From Nitzschia sp. pyKryTriq1 (lineage: Eukaryota > Bacillariophyta > Bacillariophyceae > Bacillariales > Bacillariaceae): DNA of 64,000 bases. Location of the stretch: the NCBI GenBank assembly GCA_956465555.1, contig OY101126.1, positions 1,158,501 through 1,222,500 of the forward strand, given 5' to 3'. A program made the position numbers and the translations under genes. Below are positions 19,871-31,895 of the stretch, one piece after another (position 1 is the first letter of the stretch; each line of letters opens with the position of its first letter). The notes under the pieces are model-generated. The model saw only the letters and a program-made list of their open reading frames with translations. It was not told the origin of the DNA and searched no databases.

Positions 19871-20959
19871 CTAGCTTTCGACGCCTTGCTCAGCTCGCAA
19901 CTTCATCAAGTGGAGCAAGATGCGGTCAAGAACCAAAGTCTTGGATCCAGGCTGGCAGTTATGTAGGCAATCGCCATTTTGATGTTCATCCGGTCTGAGA
20001 ATATTCAAGGCGTATGCATCTAAAAGGTCCCAGTCCAATGAAGAGTTGGAGAAGGCCCCAACGACGATCTGGTTTTGTTTTTGAAAGTCGTACCAGTGCC
20101 ACCGAAGCGTGTGCTCGGTATACATCGAACGATCTGTCACATGTTGCTCCATGGCTTGGATGCTCGTGGCGGGCTCGTGGAACCTGCCGCACTCGGGATG
20201 CCCTGGGACGGTGGTTCGCCAAATAAAATGAATCGGGCGCTTCCACCTCTGAAGAATCTCAATGTATTGTTGGATACGAGCCACCAGTCCGTCGTCGATC
20301 GAATACCAAGCCCCTTTATTCATAATTAAAATATCAGGGTCGCCAGCGTGCAAGGTTGAATTCAACTCGCCAGCTCGAATCCAATTACTCCGTCGAAAGT
20401 AGAGCCGAGTTTGACCGCCACAAACCTCAAACTCGAAGGATTTGGGACCCCCTTCTTGAAACGTACTTTCTTCATCAAATGTTGTGACTCCCATCGTGTG
20501 AACTGGAGCCGAGAAATGCTCCATCGTCAACGAGTCACCCAGAAAAGCTACCGTTTTGTTTTGCGCAAGTCGACAGAATTCTGGGGCCGAAAAATCTTCC
20601 AACAAACAATCCGCCGATGGCTGCCAATCGTAAGTGTCCCAGGGTGACACAATGCTGGAATAGCATTGTTTGCGTTCGATTTGCTTTGGCAAATAGGGAA
20701 GCTGGCTGTATTGTCGGGGGACCCACTTTCCTTTGACCAGTTCCGATGGACGGCAAACTCGTCGCTGGATTGGCGGCTTGGGAGAAGGGCGGGAAACAAT
20801 ATCACCACGATGCTGCTGCTGGGCAAAGTGCGTGTCGTCGAATGGTGCGTGTTTGCCGAAAAGTTGTTTCAGTGTCAAGATCACCACGCAGCAGACCACT
20901 GTCATACGACCGAATGGTGACTTCATCGTCGTCAGAAGCCTTTTTTGTTTCCCATTCAT
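19871..20959 (-). CDS. PC-esterase / trichome-birefringence-like type II membrane protein
   Basis: 362 residues from the ATG at 20959 (MNGKQKRLLTTMKSPFGR); the frame beyond it crosses promoter-like sequence and opens without ATG. A short cytoplasmic tail and one membrane helix (MTVVCCVVILTLKQLF) suggest a Golgi type II protein. The lumenal part follows the TBL/CAS1 layout: an N-terminal Cys/Trp-rich region (WDTYDWQPSADCLLEDF), the GDS esterase block FLGDSLTMEH, and near the end GDCLHNCQPG, equivalent to the plant DCxHWCLPG motif that supplies catalytic Asp and His. Plant members O-acetylate cell-wall polysaccharides; CAS1-type proteins acetylate sialic acid. Acting on diatom wall or mucilage glycans is inference. 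Confidence 0.85.
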   Translation of the reverse strand: MNGKQKRLLTTMKSPFGRMTVVCCVVILTLKQLFGKHAPFDDTHFAQQQHRGDIVSRPSPKPPIQRRVCRPSELVKGKWVPRQYSQLPYLPKQIERKQCYSSIVSPWDTYDWQPSADCLLEDFSAPEFCRLAQNKTVAFLGDSLTMEHFSAPVHTMGVTTFDEESTFQEGGPKSFEFEVCGGQTRLYFRRSNWIRAGELNSTLHAGDPDILIMNKGAWYSIDDGLVARIQQYIEILQRWKRPIHFIWRTTVPGHPECGRFHEPATSIQAMEQHVTDRSMYTEHTLRWHWYDFQKQNQIVVGAFSNSSLDWDLLDAYALNILRPDEHQNGDCLHNCQPGSKTLVLDRILLHLMKLRAEQGVES

Positions 20960-22123
20960 TCGTAGCTTATTTTGCGATGCATGGGCGCGGCGACGACGTT
21001 GTGGTTTTTGTCGTATTGTGTACTGTACCAGGTACAGACAGAGTACTGTGCAAGTAAATACTGTACTGCGGTGACCGGCAAGCCAATCTGGGCGCTCTCT
21101 TTCGAGGATCCGGAACAAGTACAGTATGAAGTTGTCGTATTCTCCATTCTAACTCTCTCTACTCTAGAAGAGAGAGAAGAACAGTGGGGAAAATTCCTTA
21201 TTGATTATGCTAATACTGTATTTTAGCATTGTGACTGATTTTTACTTCAAAACAACTCTCCACTGAGGGGGCTCTTTCTCGCTTCGGTCTGCCCGCCCAT
21301 CCTCCCTTTGCTCGCCAGCAAGAAATGCTGGCTGGCATAATATGCATACATTCCTACTACCGGTATAACGGTAGATCATAATATTAGGTGGATGACCCCC
21401 AATGATGACGTGGCCTTTCCGCAAGGATGCGGCACTCTTCCCCTCTATCTACTAGTAGTCTAGTAACTACTAGGATCCAAGATCAAATCATCTTGATCCT
21501 ACGGTATCTTTCTAGTCGGTCGAGAAAACCTGTTCGTTCCGCCCACTTCTTTCTCCAATTTTACCTCGTCCATTACGGATGTAAGGAAACCCCTGGAGTG
21601 ATCTTTCTGGCACTGGTGATGGAGGAGGAGTATTTGATGCCGACATGTTGCCTGCGAAAAACGAAAGAAAAATGGGAGGGGAGGAGGGCGCGCCTTGTTT
21701 TCAGCAAGTCTGGCGCAAGAATTATTCGGATTATCGCTACAGTGCTCATATGGTTGTCTAGAGGTTGTTTTTGTTGCTCTTTTCAACGGTATGTCGCGAG
21801 TAGTCATTAGAGTCATTTTTGGTGTTAAAAAGTGTATCCGAAGGAGTGAAAGTGAACCCGCTGGGGTTCACTTTCGTCACCCCAGGGGTACACTTTTACA
21901 CGGGTTCACTTTTACAAATGAAATAAAAAGTTTGAGACCGGCAGGCTAAAGGATGCTGGGATGATTCTCACTAACATACCCCTCTTCATCGCTCGTCCGC
22001 GCCGACCTGACTAGCACGATCCAAGATGATTCGCTATCTATCGAAAGAGCTCCTTGATGGCATCCTATTACCGGGTACCAGTACAAGTTGCCTTGATGTT
22101 TATTATCAAAATTGTTCAATTAT
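20960..22123. other. Intergenic with an inverted repeat
   Basis: About 1.16 kb without a clear gene. A 127-codon frame at 21427-21810 is Ser/Arg-rich, has no domain and is not supported. A strong hairpin lies at 21848-21875 (separate entry). Confidence 0.5.
21848..21875. repeat. 12-bp perfect hairpin, GAAAGTGAACCC stem
   Basis: GAAAGTGAACCC (21848-21859), loop GCTG, then its exact reverse complement (21864-21875). Related copies GGGTTCACTTTT follow near 21903-21914, so this may be part of a degraded small element. Confidence 0.8.
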
Positions 22124-24704
22124 TTACGCTATTGTTTGTGTAATGTATATTTCATTCGTATCCTGTGGATTGGCCCCTACCCTGGTGATTACCGGGACGA
22201 CATTCATTTGCTCAAGTTTGAGAGATTGCAAACTCCCTCCCGATGATCCCTCAGATTGCTCAGTTTGATAAATACGTGGAGAAAGAAGTGCTGGCGAATG
22301 AATCGCTTTGAGATAGTCCATGTCCTCTTGGTCGACGCCAGCAATCAAGTCATCTAGCGATGTATCATCAGGTGAAAAGAGGACATTGCCAGAGCAAACA
22401 ACTTCACCAGTCATTTCAATTCTTCGTGGAGGAGTAGTGGGCCTCGGCATTTCTTCTTGAGACTTGCAATCAGTGTCAGCACGACTTTCATCTTCCCCTT
22501 CCCCCTTCACACCAACAAATTCTAACTCAAAGATGTCTTCATCTTCACTGGCTTCAGCAAGCTCGACATCGATTATATCTTCATCTTCGCTAGCGTCTTC
22601 GAGATCCGAGTCGTCCATCATAATGACGTCAGAAATCTTGATGATGACATTGCCAACAGTAACAGGGGGCATGAACCCATTCAGTGTCGTAGACAAATCA
22701 GCCGAAGAATTGTGCTCCGATACGTCAATGATGGGTGAAAGCATACCCTGTGGATAATGCGACACCCTTCGTGTATCATTGGGCAAGGGAGATTCTTCCA
22801 GTGATTTGATGCTGCTGCTATCGTGTAGGTCCAACGGAGTATCATCTTCAGAAATCATAAGCTCCTCTGGGTCGCTCACTATGCTGCTATCATCTTGCTT
22901 TTTCATCTTTATTCTTTTGCGAATGTTCTTCCCCGTATATTTTGCAAGTTTGATTGGCTGCTTAGCAGTGTATTTGGCAAGTTTGTAAGGCTGCTTGGCC
23001 ACCGTTCCGATCGCGTTCGTCACATGTTGCAAGCTGGACCGGCGTCGTGGTCGATCACCTCGAGAGACTGTTCGTGTACTAGTCTGAAAACCTTCGACAT
23101 CGGTGTCGATATCGTCATCGCCAGACTCCATTTCAGAAGTTTGACGGGGAGGTGGAAGGCTAGAAGAGGCAACCTTGAAATTGAAATCTTGGTCGTCATC
23201 ATCCGAGGAGTCTGGAAGGCCGTACTTGTACACGGGAGGTGCCCGAGGTAGTGCGGGTGCCAGCGTCGAAAGGCTTGGATCGATGCCGTCGAGAGAATCC
23301 TCGTCATCGTCTTCAGAAGACTTGCTACTTCGTGATCGAACCACTCGCTTGCGAACCTTCTTCGTTGTGTACTTGGCTAAGCGAACAGGCTGTTTGGCCA
23401 GTCTAACGGGTTGCATTGCCAGAACACCAATCGCGTTGGTGACGTGAGATAGACTGCTGCGGCGACCTCGCTTCGAATCTGGTGGCGAAGATGCGCCTGG
23501 ATTTATCTCTCGATCATACCCGTAGCCGTTTCTACTAGACTCGTGGTTGGAATCGTCCCCGCTCTGTCTAGAGGAATGAGCTGGTAGAGGGTTCTCGCGG
23601 AAAGAATCGTCATCGAAATCAGTTGCTGCTGCCAAACCAGGAATATCTTCATCATCCGATGATTGTGGGCGATAGACCGGTGGGCAAGAAGGAAAACCCC
23701 GCGGCGTTCCCAATCCAAAATCCAATTCATCGTCTGATGAGTCACGACTTCTCCTTACACGGCCCACACCTTTTCGAACCTTCTTGCTAGTGTACTTGGC
23801 TAGTCGCACAGGTTGTTTGGCGAGCTTGACTGGCTGTTTGGCCAATGCACCAACTGCACTGGTAAAATGATCCAAGCTGCTCCTTCGATGCTGCCTTCGT
23901 GAAGGGGGAGACTGTGGGCTTTCGGGTTCAAAGTCATTTTGATATGCAATAGAGTGCCGCATTGGTGTTGGCGATTCGCCCCTCCGCGGGGGGAGACCTA
24001 GACCGTTGTCACCCCGATGAGGTAGCTTTGGCAAACAATGGTCTGAGCCAGTAGAACGATTTAGCTCCATTTCATTGCTTCCACTGGCAAATCGATCGTT
24101 GGGTTTCGCATGAAGCGGAGACGCGGGAGCATTGCTATTGCTCGATGCGAAAGGGTTCACCTTGAATTTTTTCTCTTTCTTTTTCTTCTTCGACTTTTGG
24201 TTCTTTTGTTTCCTTCGTTTCACTTTCTTTTTTGACCTTCTCTCGTCCTCAGACTCAATGTCACTAGTTTCGACCCCAATATTTCGAAGTCTATCATGAA
24301 GGAAATTGTGTCAGTCCGATCCAATGAAAGTCCAAGGTGCTACTGAAACCGAAGACGACTCCCGTCACTTACATTCGTTTTCGAACCGCACGAGACATGC
24401 GTTTCAGCTTCTTTCCCACTCGAAGTTTCTTTTGTTTTTCCTCGTACGTATCCAGGTCCATTTTCGTTCTTGTTTGAGCCTCCCAGTCCAACGTAATCGC
24501 TGCGCTATCCACACAATCCATGGCTTTCGAGTCGTCATCGGTCTCATCAGGATCCATGCCGCTCGCGCTCTTTAGATTTCGGAGCGTAAACAACTGGCTC
24601 GGATGGTTTTCTCCAGCCACAATCGGTAACTCGATCACTTCTACTTCCGCGAAGCGAACAGACCGGGAAGGTGCCTCATCCTCCATGATGAACCGGGGAC
24701 TCAT
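22124..24704 (-). CDS. Uncharacterised protein with three long basic QPVRLAKYT repeats (two exons)
   Basis: Exon 1 runs 24704-24373, intron 24372-24291 (82 nt, GTAAGT...TAG), exon 2 24290-22124; the join restores one frame of 832 residues. The start ATG at 24704 gives MSPRFIMEDEAPSRSVRFAE; upstream frame opens with TTG. The N-terminus carries SVRFAEVEVIELPIV, reminiscent of a motif in small diatom proteins. After a Lys-rich run (KSKKKKKEKKFK) come three units of about 40-45 residues, encoded near 23880-23740, 23465-23330 and 23050-22900. Each has RRSSL-x-H-x-TxAxGxxA, then QPV(R/K)LAKQPVRLAKYT, then KKVRK, separated by acidic Ser-rich linkers (SSDDE). The C-terminal part is acidic. The repeats predict amphipathic basic helices that might bind membranes or nucleic acids. 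No known family. Confidence 0.8.
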
Positions 24705-26525
24705 CGCAACGACAACCGGGCTTTGATATCTGATGTCAAGGAGGGATTCCCCTTGCCGGTATCTATGAACCAAATGAGGGAGTTGTCGAGCGTCCAGCGT
24801 CGAGCGTCGAGATTCGGAGCCGAGGGATGATACCGTCGCGAGTAGTCTTGAAATTCACTTTCTCCGCCACTTGTCTCGGCACTTCGGATGATCTGTCGAT
24901 GAAGTGGCGCGCCCTTCACTACCTGAGGGCGCGAAAGGGCTTATGCAAAATAGCACAAAAATGATGGGGCACATTAAAACGATTCAGAAAACTTTATCAA
25001 TGGACATTAGAATAGTGCGACGAATCTCATCGCTTCCTTTACAAGTAGTACAGTACTGTACAATCTGCATCACGGTGCTTGGCCGCTGGATGTGCCCGTA
25101 GCTACTGTAGAGCAAGTACCAAAATAACAATCGAAGCAGTCGACATTGGATCGAACGACAGACGCAGAACGACAGCTACGGGCAACATCGCTGGGGTAAA
25201 CTCTACATATTATTATGATCAATTCAATGCTACCTTTCGAAGCCTCTAGTAGGCGTCGCTCACCGCACTCGTAAAATATAATAGAAAAAAGCTTTTCAAT
25301 AAAGCGTTCGTCGCGGGAATGGTGTTACGGTAGAGCCTTGGATAGACAGGTCTTGACGGTGTCGAGACCCAGCTGGAGAGTCTGTTGATAACGGATCAGC
25401 TTTCCAAAAGCTGATGGAGAATCCCCTGGAGAATCCCCTGGAGAATCCCCTGGAGAATCCCCTGGAGAATCCCCCGGAGAACAGATCCGCCATCCTGGAG
25501 ATTCTGCGCCTCAGATGGTCATCTCATTTGTTGTACTTACCAATACACTATAACCTTCGAAGGAGAGTTAATGAACAGCACAAGAAGCTTTAGATAAGCA
25601 TGGTGCTTGCCTGCTCTAGTAGAGAGGCTCTGGGGTGCCAGTAGAATCAGGACCACAGTAGAAATCTACACAACTATTAGCTAGTACTACCATAGCACAG
25701 AACAATCAGCAACACTACGACCAACAATGGCCGCAGCACCTCTTGTCTCATTCATTTCATTGTTGTGTCATCTTGTCCTTTCTACGTTTGACAAGGGAAA
25801 CGAAGGCATCAACAGGCAATGGCCTGGCCAATGCATCAGCGCGAGGAAGATCTGTCTCAGCTTTGCCTTCTTTAGCTGGGCCGCTTCACTGCAGCTACTG
25901 TCCCTCTTCCGACGTGTTTTACTGAAGATAGCTAGTTACCGATTCCCTCACCGAAACCACAAATAAGATGAGAGATTCGGTTCTGGCTTTCCTGCCGTGG
26001 TGTAGTAGATCTCGATCTCGTACTTGTGTAAGCAGTAACGAGTCGAGTCACGACGTCTGTACGTCGGTCGCTGAACGTCAATAAGCGTCGGTCCCGCCAC
26101 GTCCCGCGGTGCGCAGAGTACTAGAGTATAGGTACCAGTACGGACACCATTCCGCACGCGGAGTCGTCCAGCTACAGTACATACGGTACAGTAACGAATT
26201 GTAATCATTAAAACAAGGATCCTAGTCCTTTCTAATCTACTGTGGGATACCAGTGTCCTAGGTGGCTCCTGGACCCACTTCCAAGTTTGTCCATTCAACT
26301 TGCTTGTCCACGGTATCAATCTCTATTCACAGTCTCTTTGTTGTACATTATACACAACGTCTGCCCACAAACGCAACAAGTAGATGCTTCGGACGAAGTA
26401 CAGTAGATGTGTACTATTGTGCCTGCAACTCTATTCGATATCAAATCCAGTACTGGGAATTTTGAAAAAAAATAAAAATGAACAGTGTAAGACCCAATAT
26501 GAAGCCTGGTATCCTCAACTAGCGG
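24705..26525. other. Intergenic with a 12-bp minisatellite
   Basis: About 1.8 kb. A five-copy 12-bp minisatellite is listed separately. A 79-codon ATG frame at 25727-25966 (MAAAPLVSFISLLCHLVL) has one hydrophobic segment but no other support. GTAC words occur near 25040 and 26130-26190. Confidence 0.5.
25415..25474. repeat. 12-bp minisatellite TGGAGAATCCCC, five perfect copies
   Basis: Five identical units in tandem followed by a degenerate sixth (CGGAGAACAG). Because 12 is divisible by three both strands stay open: minus-strand ATG frame 25493-25296 gives repeated GFSR and the plus strand gives repeated ENPL. Either could be a small repeat protein, but nothing else supports coding. Confidence 0.9.
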
Positions 26526-28908
26526 TCAATCTAAGCCCGGCACTGGGACATACCTGGACATGGTCACAGCCAACTTCAGCTTTTCATGGAGTTCTGCCTT
26601 CGTCTCGAAGAGTGGAAGGTCGATACGATTGAAGCAAGTGCTGCAACAAAGGGAGCAAGGTGGTGAGAATTGAGGCGTCGTCTGGAAGTTCAATACACAC
26701 TACACATAACTTACTGTGCTCGAGGATACAGACACACTTCCACGGGAACTCCGTGAATCGTAAACTTTCGGACATTTCCGTCATTTCCTTGCAAGACGCC
26801 AAACCCTCGAGAGGGCACTCCGGATGTACCTGTGACGAATTGGAGTAATCTAGCCTTCATTTCCTGGTCAAACTCCGAAACCACCTCCCAGAACCATTGG
26901 CAGGTGGGGTGATCGCCGCCAATTTCGTCGTATTCACCCGAATACTCAGTGTGCTCCTTCCAGTCGTCCATATCGATTTCGGGCAATCCACACATGAGCA
27001 ACTCCAATTCTTGAAAGTCGAAAATCGTCAAGAGCGGTTCAGGGATGACATCAAAGAATCCCAACAAGAGTTCGTTTAACTGAGGTTTGACACAGTCCAT
27101 CAATTTGTACTTGAGACAAGCTTCAACGTATTCGGGAAAGTTGTCATTCGTCACCTCAAGGTTGGAACCACCCTTGACCAACTCCACTTCTTCCTTAGCA
27201 CCCATCACCTCCGTGGTGGTCGTAAAGTCCAAACACAGCATTTCCAAATCTTCGCCAGACTCGGCCATGCCCTGGAGCTGCTTGAGATTTCTATAATAGT
27301 CTTCGTCCACACTCTCCAAATCTTTAAACTGAATGGGCCACCCCAACATATGTTTGTAAATGTGCTTGACCATGTGTCCATTCACCAACTGCCGGTCGAA
27401 CATGGCCTTCCCAATAACCCGACCCAGGAATCGATAGTATACTAGATGATCCTCGCAACAAAATTCTAACGACACAACAAGACGACAACGACAATCGCAT
27501 TTGAGCACGAGTGTTCTACATGCTTCCTACAACGACACGATATCCACGAGAAAGTATACGCACCACTGGCTGGATTGATAGTCATACTCATTTGATTGGT
27601 CGTCGAACTCATCCAGAGACCCATATCGGGATCAAAGACTTCTTTGGTAACCAGCTCGAACCATTCTCTTGCCAATCCACCGGCATCGATTCCCATTTCA
27701 CCGATGAATTCAAATCGCCACAATTTCCGCAAATCTTTTCGGGACAAACTCATGACGGCATCGACGGAATCTCCCAAGAGGTATTGTCTTCGTACATTCA
27801 TTCGCATGTGCCCTTCGTTCCATTCGACACACAATTGCGCACAAGTATCTTGGAACCACTGTGCCTTTTCGTCAAAATTCTTGACCTGCGCTTGAGCCAG
27901 ATCCGAGTACGTGACCAAATCGCGACCATCAGTCGATTTGATCTTGGAGTCAGCTACCGCCTCACTGGCGGGTACCAGGGACAAAATGCCCGTTCGGATT
28001 CTCGGATCGTCTCCAGACCGGAATTCGAGTTTACGCACATATGCGGACTTTTCCATATGGAAGCGTTTGTTCAAATCAACATCACCATTGTCATCCATGC
28101 GAATCCATTGGAACTTAAGATCGGTCGCACGGACGGTACGAGTCCAACCATCCTTGTCGTATTTCAGCTTGATCTTTGCGGATTCGTTGGTAATCTTTGG
28201 CTTTTGAGTGAGGGCCAGAGGCAGTTTGAATCGAATTCGTTGTCCGGGTCCGGCATTCGGAGGACACGTGACCAATACACGGACTCCTCCCGCCAACAAG
28301 GCAAAAGGGGCGCCCGGCTTGACTCCCTTGGGGACTTCGACTTCAAAGAGTTGAGTCTTTTCTTTCTCCTTGGGTTTGGGGGGGGGGCCACCACCGCCCA
28401 TGGGAGCATCGGGTGCCGGAGGGCGGGTGACATCACTCGGAGGAGGTGGAGGGACGATCCGCACAGACATACCGGGGCGAGCATTGGGCGGGCAAGTGAC
28501 CATCAATTGCTGCCCTTGAATGGTAACGGGGAACTGCGTTCCACTACGAGTGCCGTCAGGGATGGCGACCATGTAGGCCGCTGGACTGCTTCCTTCGATA
28601 CGTCGGACATTGGGTGAGTCCGGAGGCAGCCTAGGACCTCCGACACTCTGTCCAGGATTCGGGTCGACGGGAACTGTAATCTGGAGGGACTGTCCTGGCT
28701 TGGAGTCAGGTGGACATTTTACTCGCACAATCCGAGAGCCGGCGTAGACTTGGAATTCTTCGCCCGGTTTTACATTGTCGGGCACTGTCACGCGAAAGAC
28801 CGTAGTGTTGCCTCCGACGCTGGAAGCACCTGGGGCACCGCCTTTGTTCTTGCCGGCCTTGGCCTTTTCGTCGCTTGCGTTGGACTTTTTGCGTCCAAAC
28901 AACTTCAT
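26526..28908 (-). CDS. HECT-domain E3 ubiquitin ligase with N-terminal CPP/PG repeats (three exons)
   Basis: Exons 28908-27564, 27465-26715 and 26640-26526; introns 98 nt (GTGCGT...TAG) and 74 nt (GTAAGT...CAG). The join gives 736 residues. Three repeats of about 44 residues occupy 37-80, 111-153 and 187-230; each has a V-P-x-G-V-x-PG start and a CPPxxxPG end, probably small beta modules. The HECT domain fills the C-terminal half: RRQYLLGDSVDAVMSL, FIGEMGIDAGGLAREWF, then across intron 1 NPASEFCCEDHLVYYRFLGR and VIGKAMFDRQLVNGHMVKHI. Across intron 2 the catalytic block RAHTCFNRIDLP forms, with the ubiquitin-accepting Cys at 701; the protein ends VPGLD. The enzyme passes ubiquitin from E2 to its own Cys and then to substrate. 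Both junctions rebuild conserved family sequence. Confidence 0.95.
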
Positions 28909-30872
28909 TTTGGAGAAAAAAGAACTTGGATCACCGGGACACGCAGGGGGGACGAATGGCTATATTTCAATGACTGCCTCCTCGTCCTTTGTTCACACGA
29001 AACGGCTAGAGTGAGAATGTTGTTGTGTTATCAGCAACAATCAGGGAAAGGACTCTCCAAGATGAGCACCACTGCCTATGCAAAAAGACAGGAATGGAAT
29101 GGAATGGAATGAGCACAAACCCAACAACGACGCTTGTTTATTGGGCGTACACACTGTACTTTATGCGAAAGAATGTGCGGCGGCGTGATAGATACTGGGC
29201 TTGTACCAATACTACAGTACAACTATTGTACGAACAAGTACGGTACTGTATGAAAACGGTACGTATGGAAAAAGCAAAAGGGAGGCAGGTTTTGAGGTCA
29301 TACTGTACGCGTCTTTCATCAAGGAACCTGGAGGGTCCAGTTTAAGAAGTTTCGAAGGATAATATCTCTTGAATTCCGTGCATTCTTATTTTGGACTTTC
29401 AATTTCATTGAATGAGGTCTCCTCTACCCGTCACACATTTCACACAACGTGCGCTAAAACGTTTTGTTTCTCCTCAGCCAATGCGTCCTGCTTGCATGAG
29501 TCAAGCCGACAATGCGACGCGACGCGACACGTGCCGGCGCCGCACCCATGGTATATCCAAGGTCAGATTTACGGTCATCCAAGTTCTAATTTTACTTAAC
29601 TAAAATATTGACTCAAGACACGAAAAGACATAATAGGATGACGTCCGTCATTCAGACGTCATCATTACCGTCCGTCATCCGCACCCCCCGTAACAACCAA
29701 AATTGACTCACTTGACCCACACACTCCATCGATTTGTGCCTTGGAAAATGGCTCTTACCCCCCCCCAAATGCACCAGCAGCTGTTGAAGCTTTTGAAGCT
29801 TTTGCGGCGTTGACAGCTTTCGTGGCTTTGGTCTTCGACATGGGATTAAATTACATTGGCAAAAGCCGAAACGACAACATTATGATCATCGTCGACGATC
29901 GACGACCGATGACGAAAAGATATTGGCGGTACAGTAGGGCAGGAATCGTCGGTAGTCTAAAAAGACGACGACAAGAGGGCGAAAGAGTAGATTTGGGTGG
30001 GGCGAAGGAGTAATGGTCGTAGGCGGCGAGAAAGATGATGCTTGTTGTGGTATTTTGCGACCGACACAACAAAAAATGGCGAGAAATCGCCATGGGCGAG
30101 AGAAGGGCGTGACTTTATATATATTCTATGATCCTGAATAAAATACAATTAAATTGGACGGTCTGGTGCATGTGTTTACATAACACATCTGGAATATTTG
30201 GCGAACATTGAGAAATGAGTTGTTTTCATTGGGGCAGCTTGTATGCTTGAGGTGCGCGAGTGTTGTTGATAAAAATCAATTAAGGAGGGTCATTTTTGGC
30301 GTTCTGTGCGTTCCGTTTGGGTGACAGACGGACAGAATAACTTGGAAGAGCGATTTTTGAACTTGGATTAGCGTGAAAATGCGCGGTTGCGCGTGGTAAA
30401 GGCAAAAACTTGGATAAGCGTATGAAGCGCCGGCGCCGGCTGGCCGGCCTTCCTCGCCCAATTTTTTATCAATTTGGCGCGCGCCTCCCTCCGACGTGGG
30501 GGCATTTGCTGGCATTTGGCGGGTCATTTGATTCTAGCCACCATCTCGACGATGACGATGATTCCGGATTCCATTCGTGATCCAAAGAAGATCCTGGGTC
30601 CTGCTGGCGGGTCCTGGGTCTGCGTCATCGATCCCCTTTTTTAGATCGATCTTCGTCTTGCTTGACGATCGACCATGATGAAAATGCGTGAGGATAATGT
30701 ACCAACAAAGCATCAGCTAGCATAGCCACAGCGCATCCAGCTGCATCAGTATTCATTCGCTTGCATCCCCACTAACCACTGCCCACTTCCCGCATCAGGC
30801 TTTCGAAAAGTGACGATTGCTCTCTAAGATTGACCATCGTCCTCTTTGTCGCTGTCTCTACCCTTCACCACC
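28909..30872. other. Divergent intergenic region
   Basis: Nearly 2 kb between the HECT gene and the methyltransferase gene. It contains a GGAAT run near 29090-29110, a GTAC cluster near 29200-29250, a poly-C patch at 29759-29766, and a GC-rich stretch at about 30428-30490. No gene is supported. Confidence 0.5.
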
Positions 30873-31895
30873 ATGTTTCTCCGCAGCAGGGCATCATCGC
30901 TCGTCTCTTGTTATTGTCTCCTTTTAGTTCGAACCTCCACTCCCGTGTACGCCTGGAACGGTGCTTCTTCCTCTAAAAGCAGTGCGGCAACTCGAGCTCA
31001 ATTCTTGTCGGCATCGGCGGCCACCTTTCTCACATCTGCTGGTTGGGTAAGTGGCACAGAAGAGTGCCAAGCTGCCACCGACAAGAAAATGAATAGCAAT
31101 CCTCGATACATCGAGCAAGAGTTGGAAATGAAATATGGAGACGACAAGAACGGCAATCCACGCACCCGTGGCATGCTGGTACGAAGATTAACGGGAGACT
31201 CCACTCCTTATTCCTTCCCCGTCACTCCCATTCGACTCGTCCAAGAATGGCCCAAAGATCCTCCCTTCAAACCCGAAGACTTCTTTCGGTCGGACAGTGG
31301 GGACGATACCAACTTTTATACAGTCCCCCGACTGGTCTATCATATTGATGAACCGGCCGTGGCCAGTCTGACTCAGTATTATCGCAATAATATTCGACCC
31401 AAATCGGATATTTTGGATATTTGCTCCAGTTGGGTCAGTCACTATCCATTGGAATTCCCCAAGACAATGGGCAAGATTTGTGCGACAGGTATGAACGGCT
31501 TGGAACTTCAATTCAATGATCAACTCACGGGAGGCTATCAGGCCAAGGATCTGAATCAAAACCCGAAGCTGCCGTACGCAGACAATTCGTTTGATGTCGT
31601 CACTTGCGTTGTCTCTATTGACTACTTGGTGGATCCGATCCAGGTCCTCAAGGAAGTCAATCGCGTTTTGCGACCGGGAGGCAAAGTCATTCTAAGTCAA
31701 TCTAATCGTTGCTTTCCAAGCAAGGCGATTGCCATGTGGCTCCGAATGAACGATCGTCAGCATTTGGAATTGATTAATGGGTACTTGCAGTATGCCGGAG
31801 GCTTCAAGGACACGAAAGCCTTTGATATCACGGCGACGTTGCCCGATGGAGGCTACCGGGATCCCATGTTCATTGTGGAATCCATCAAAGCATAA
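30873..31895 (+). CDS. Plastid-targeted SAM-dependent methyltransferase-like protein
   Basis: 340 residues from the ATG at 30873 (MFLRSRASSLVSCYCLLLV); the frame upstream opens with TTG. A signal peptide ends PVYAW-NG, an ASAF variant with Trp, followed by a Ser/Thr/Ala-rich transit region and a second hydrophobic segment (FLSASAATFLTSAGWV), so lumen or stroma is possible. The C-terminal half is a class I methyltransferase of the Methyltransf_11 type: ILDICSSWVSHYP (motif I, with Gly replaced so the usual GxGxG is weak), LPYADNSFDVVTCVVSIDYL (motif IV) and VLKEVNRVLRPGGKVILSQS (post motif). Similar proteins of unknown substrate occur in plants and cyanobacteria. The weak motif I leaves room for loss of catalysis. 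Confidence 0.85.
   Translation: MFLRSRASSLVSCYCLLLVRTSTPVYAWNGASSSKSSAATRAQFLSASAATFLTSAGWVSGTEECQAATDKKMNSNPRYIEQELEMKYGDDKNGNPRTRGMLVRRLTGDSTPYSFPVTPIRLVQEWPKDPPFKPEDFFRSDSGDDTNFYTVPRLVYHIDEPAVASLTQYYRNNIRPKSDILDICSSWVSHYPLEFPKTMGKICATGMNGLELQFNDQLTGGYQAKDLNQNPKLPYADNSFDVVTCVVSIDYLVDPIQVLKEVNRVLRPGGKVILSQSNRCFPSKAIAMWLRMNDRQHLELINGYLQYAGGFKDTKAFDITATLPDGGYRDPMFIVESIKA

Noticed and set aside
21427-21810. 127-codon plus-strand frame
   Set aside because: Ser/Arg-rich, no domain, overlapped by another frame on the other strand and by promoter-type words.
25296-25493. 65-codon minus-strand ATG frame with GFSR repeats
   Set aside because: Entirely explained by a 12-bp minisatellite that keeps any frame open; listed as repeat only.
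27511-28617. 368-codon plus-strand frame
   Set aside because: It lies antisense inside exon 1 of the HECT gene, has no domain, and follows the codon pattern of the opposite strand.
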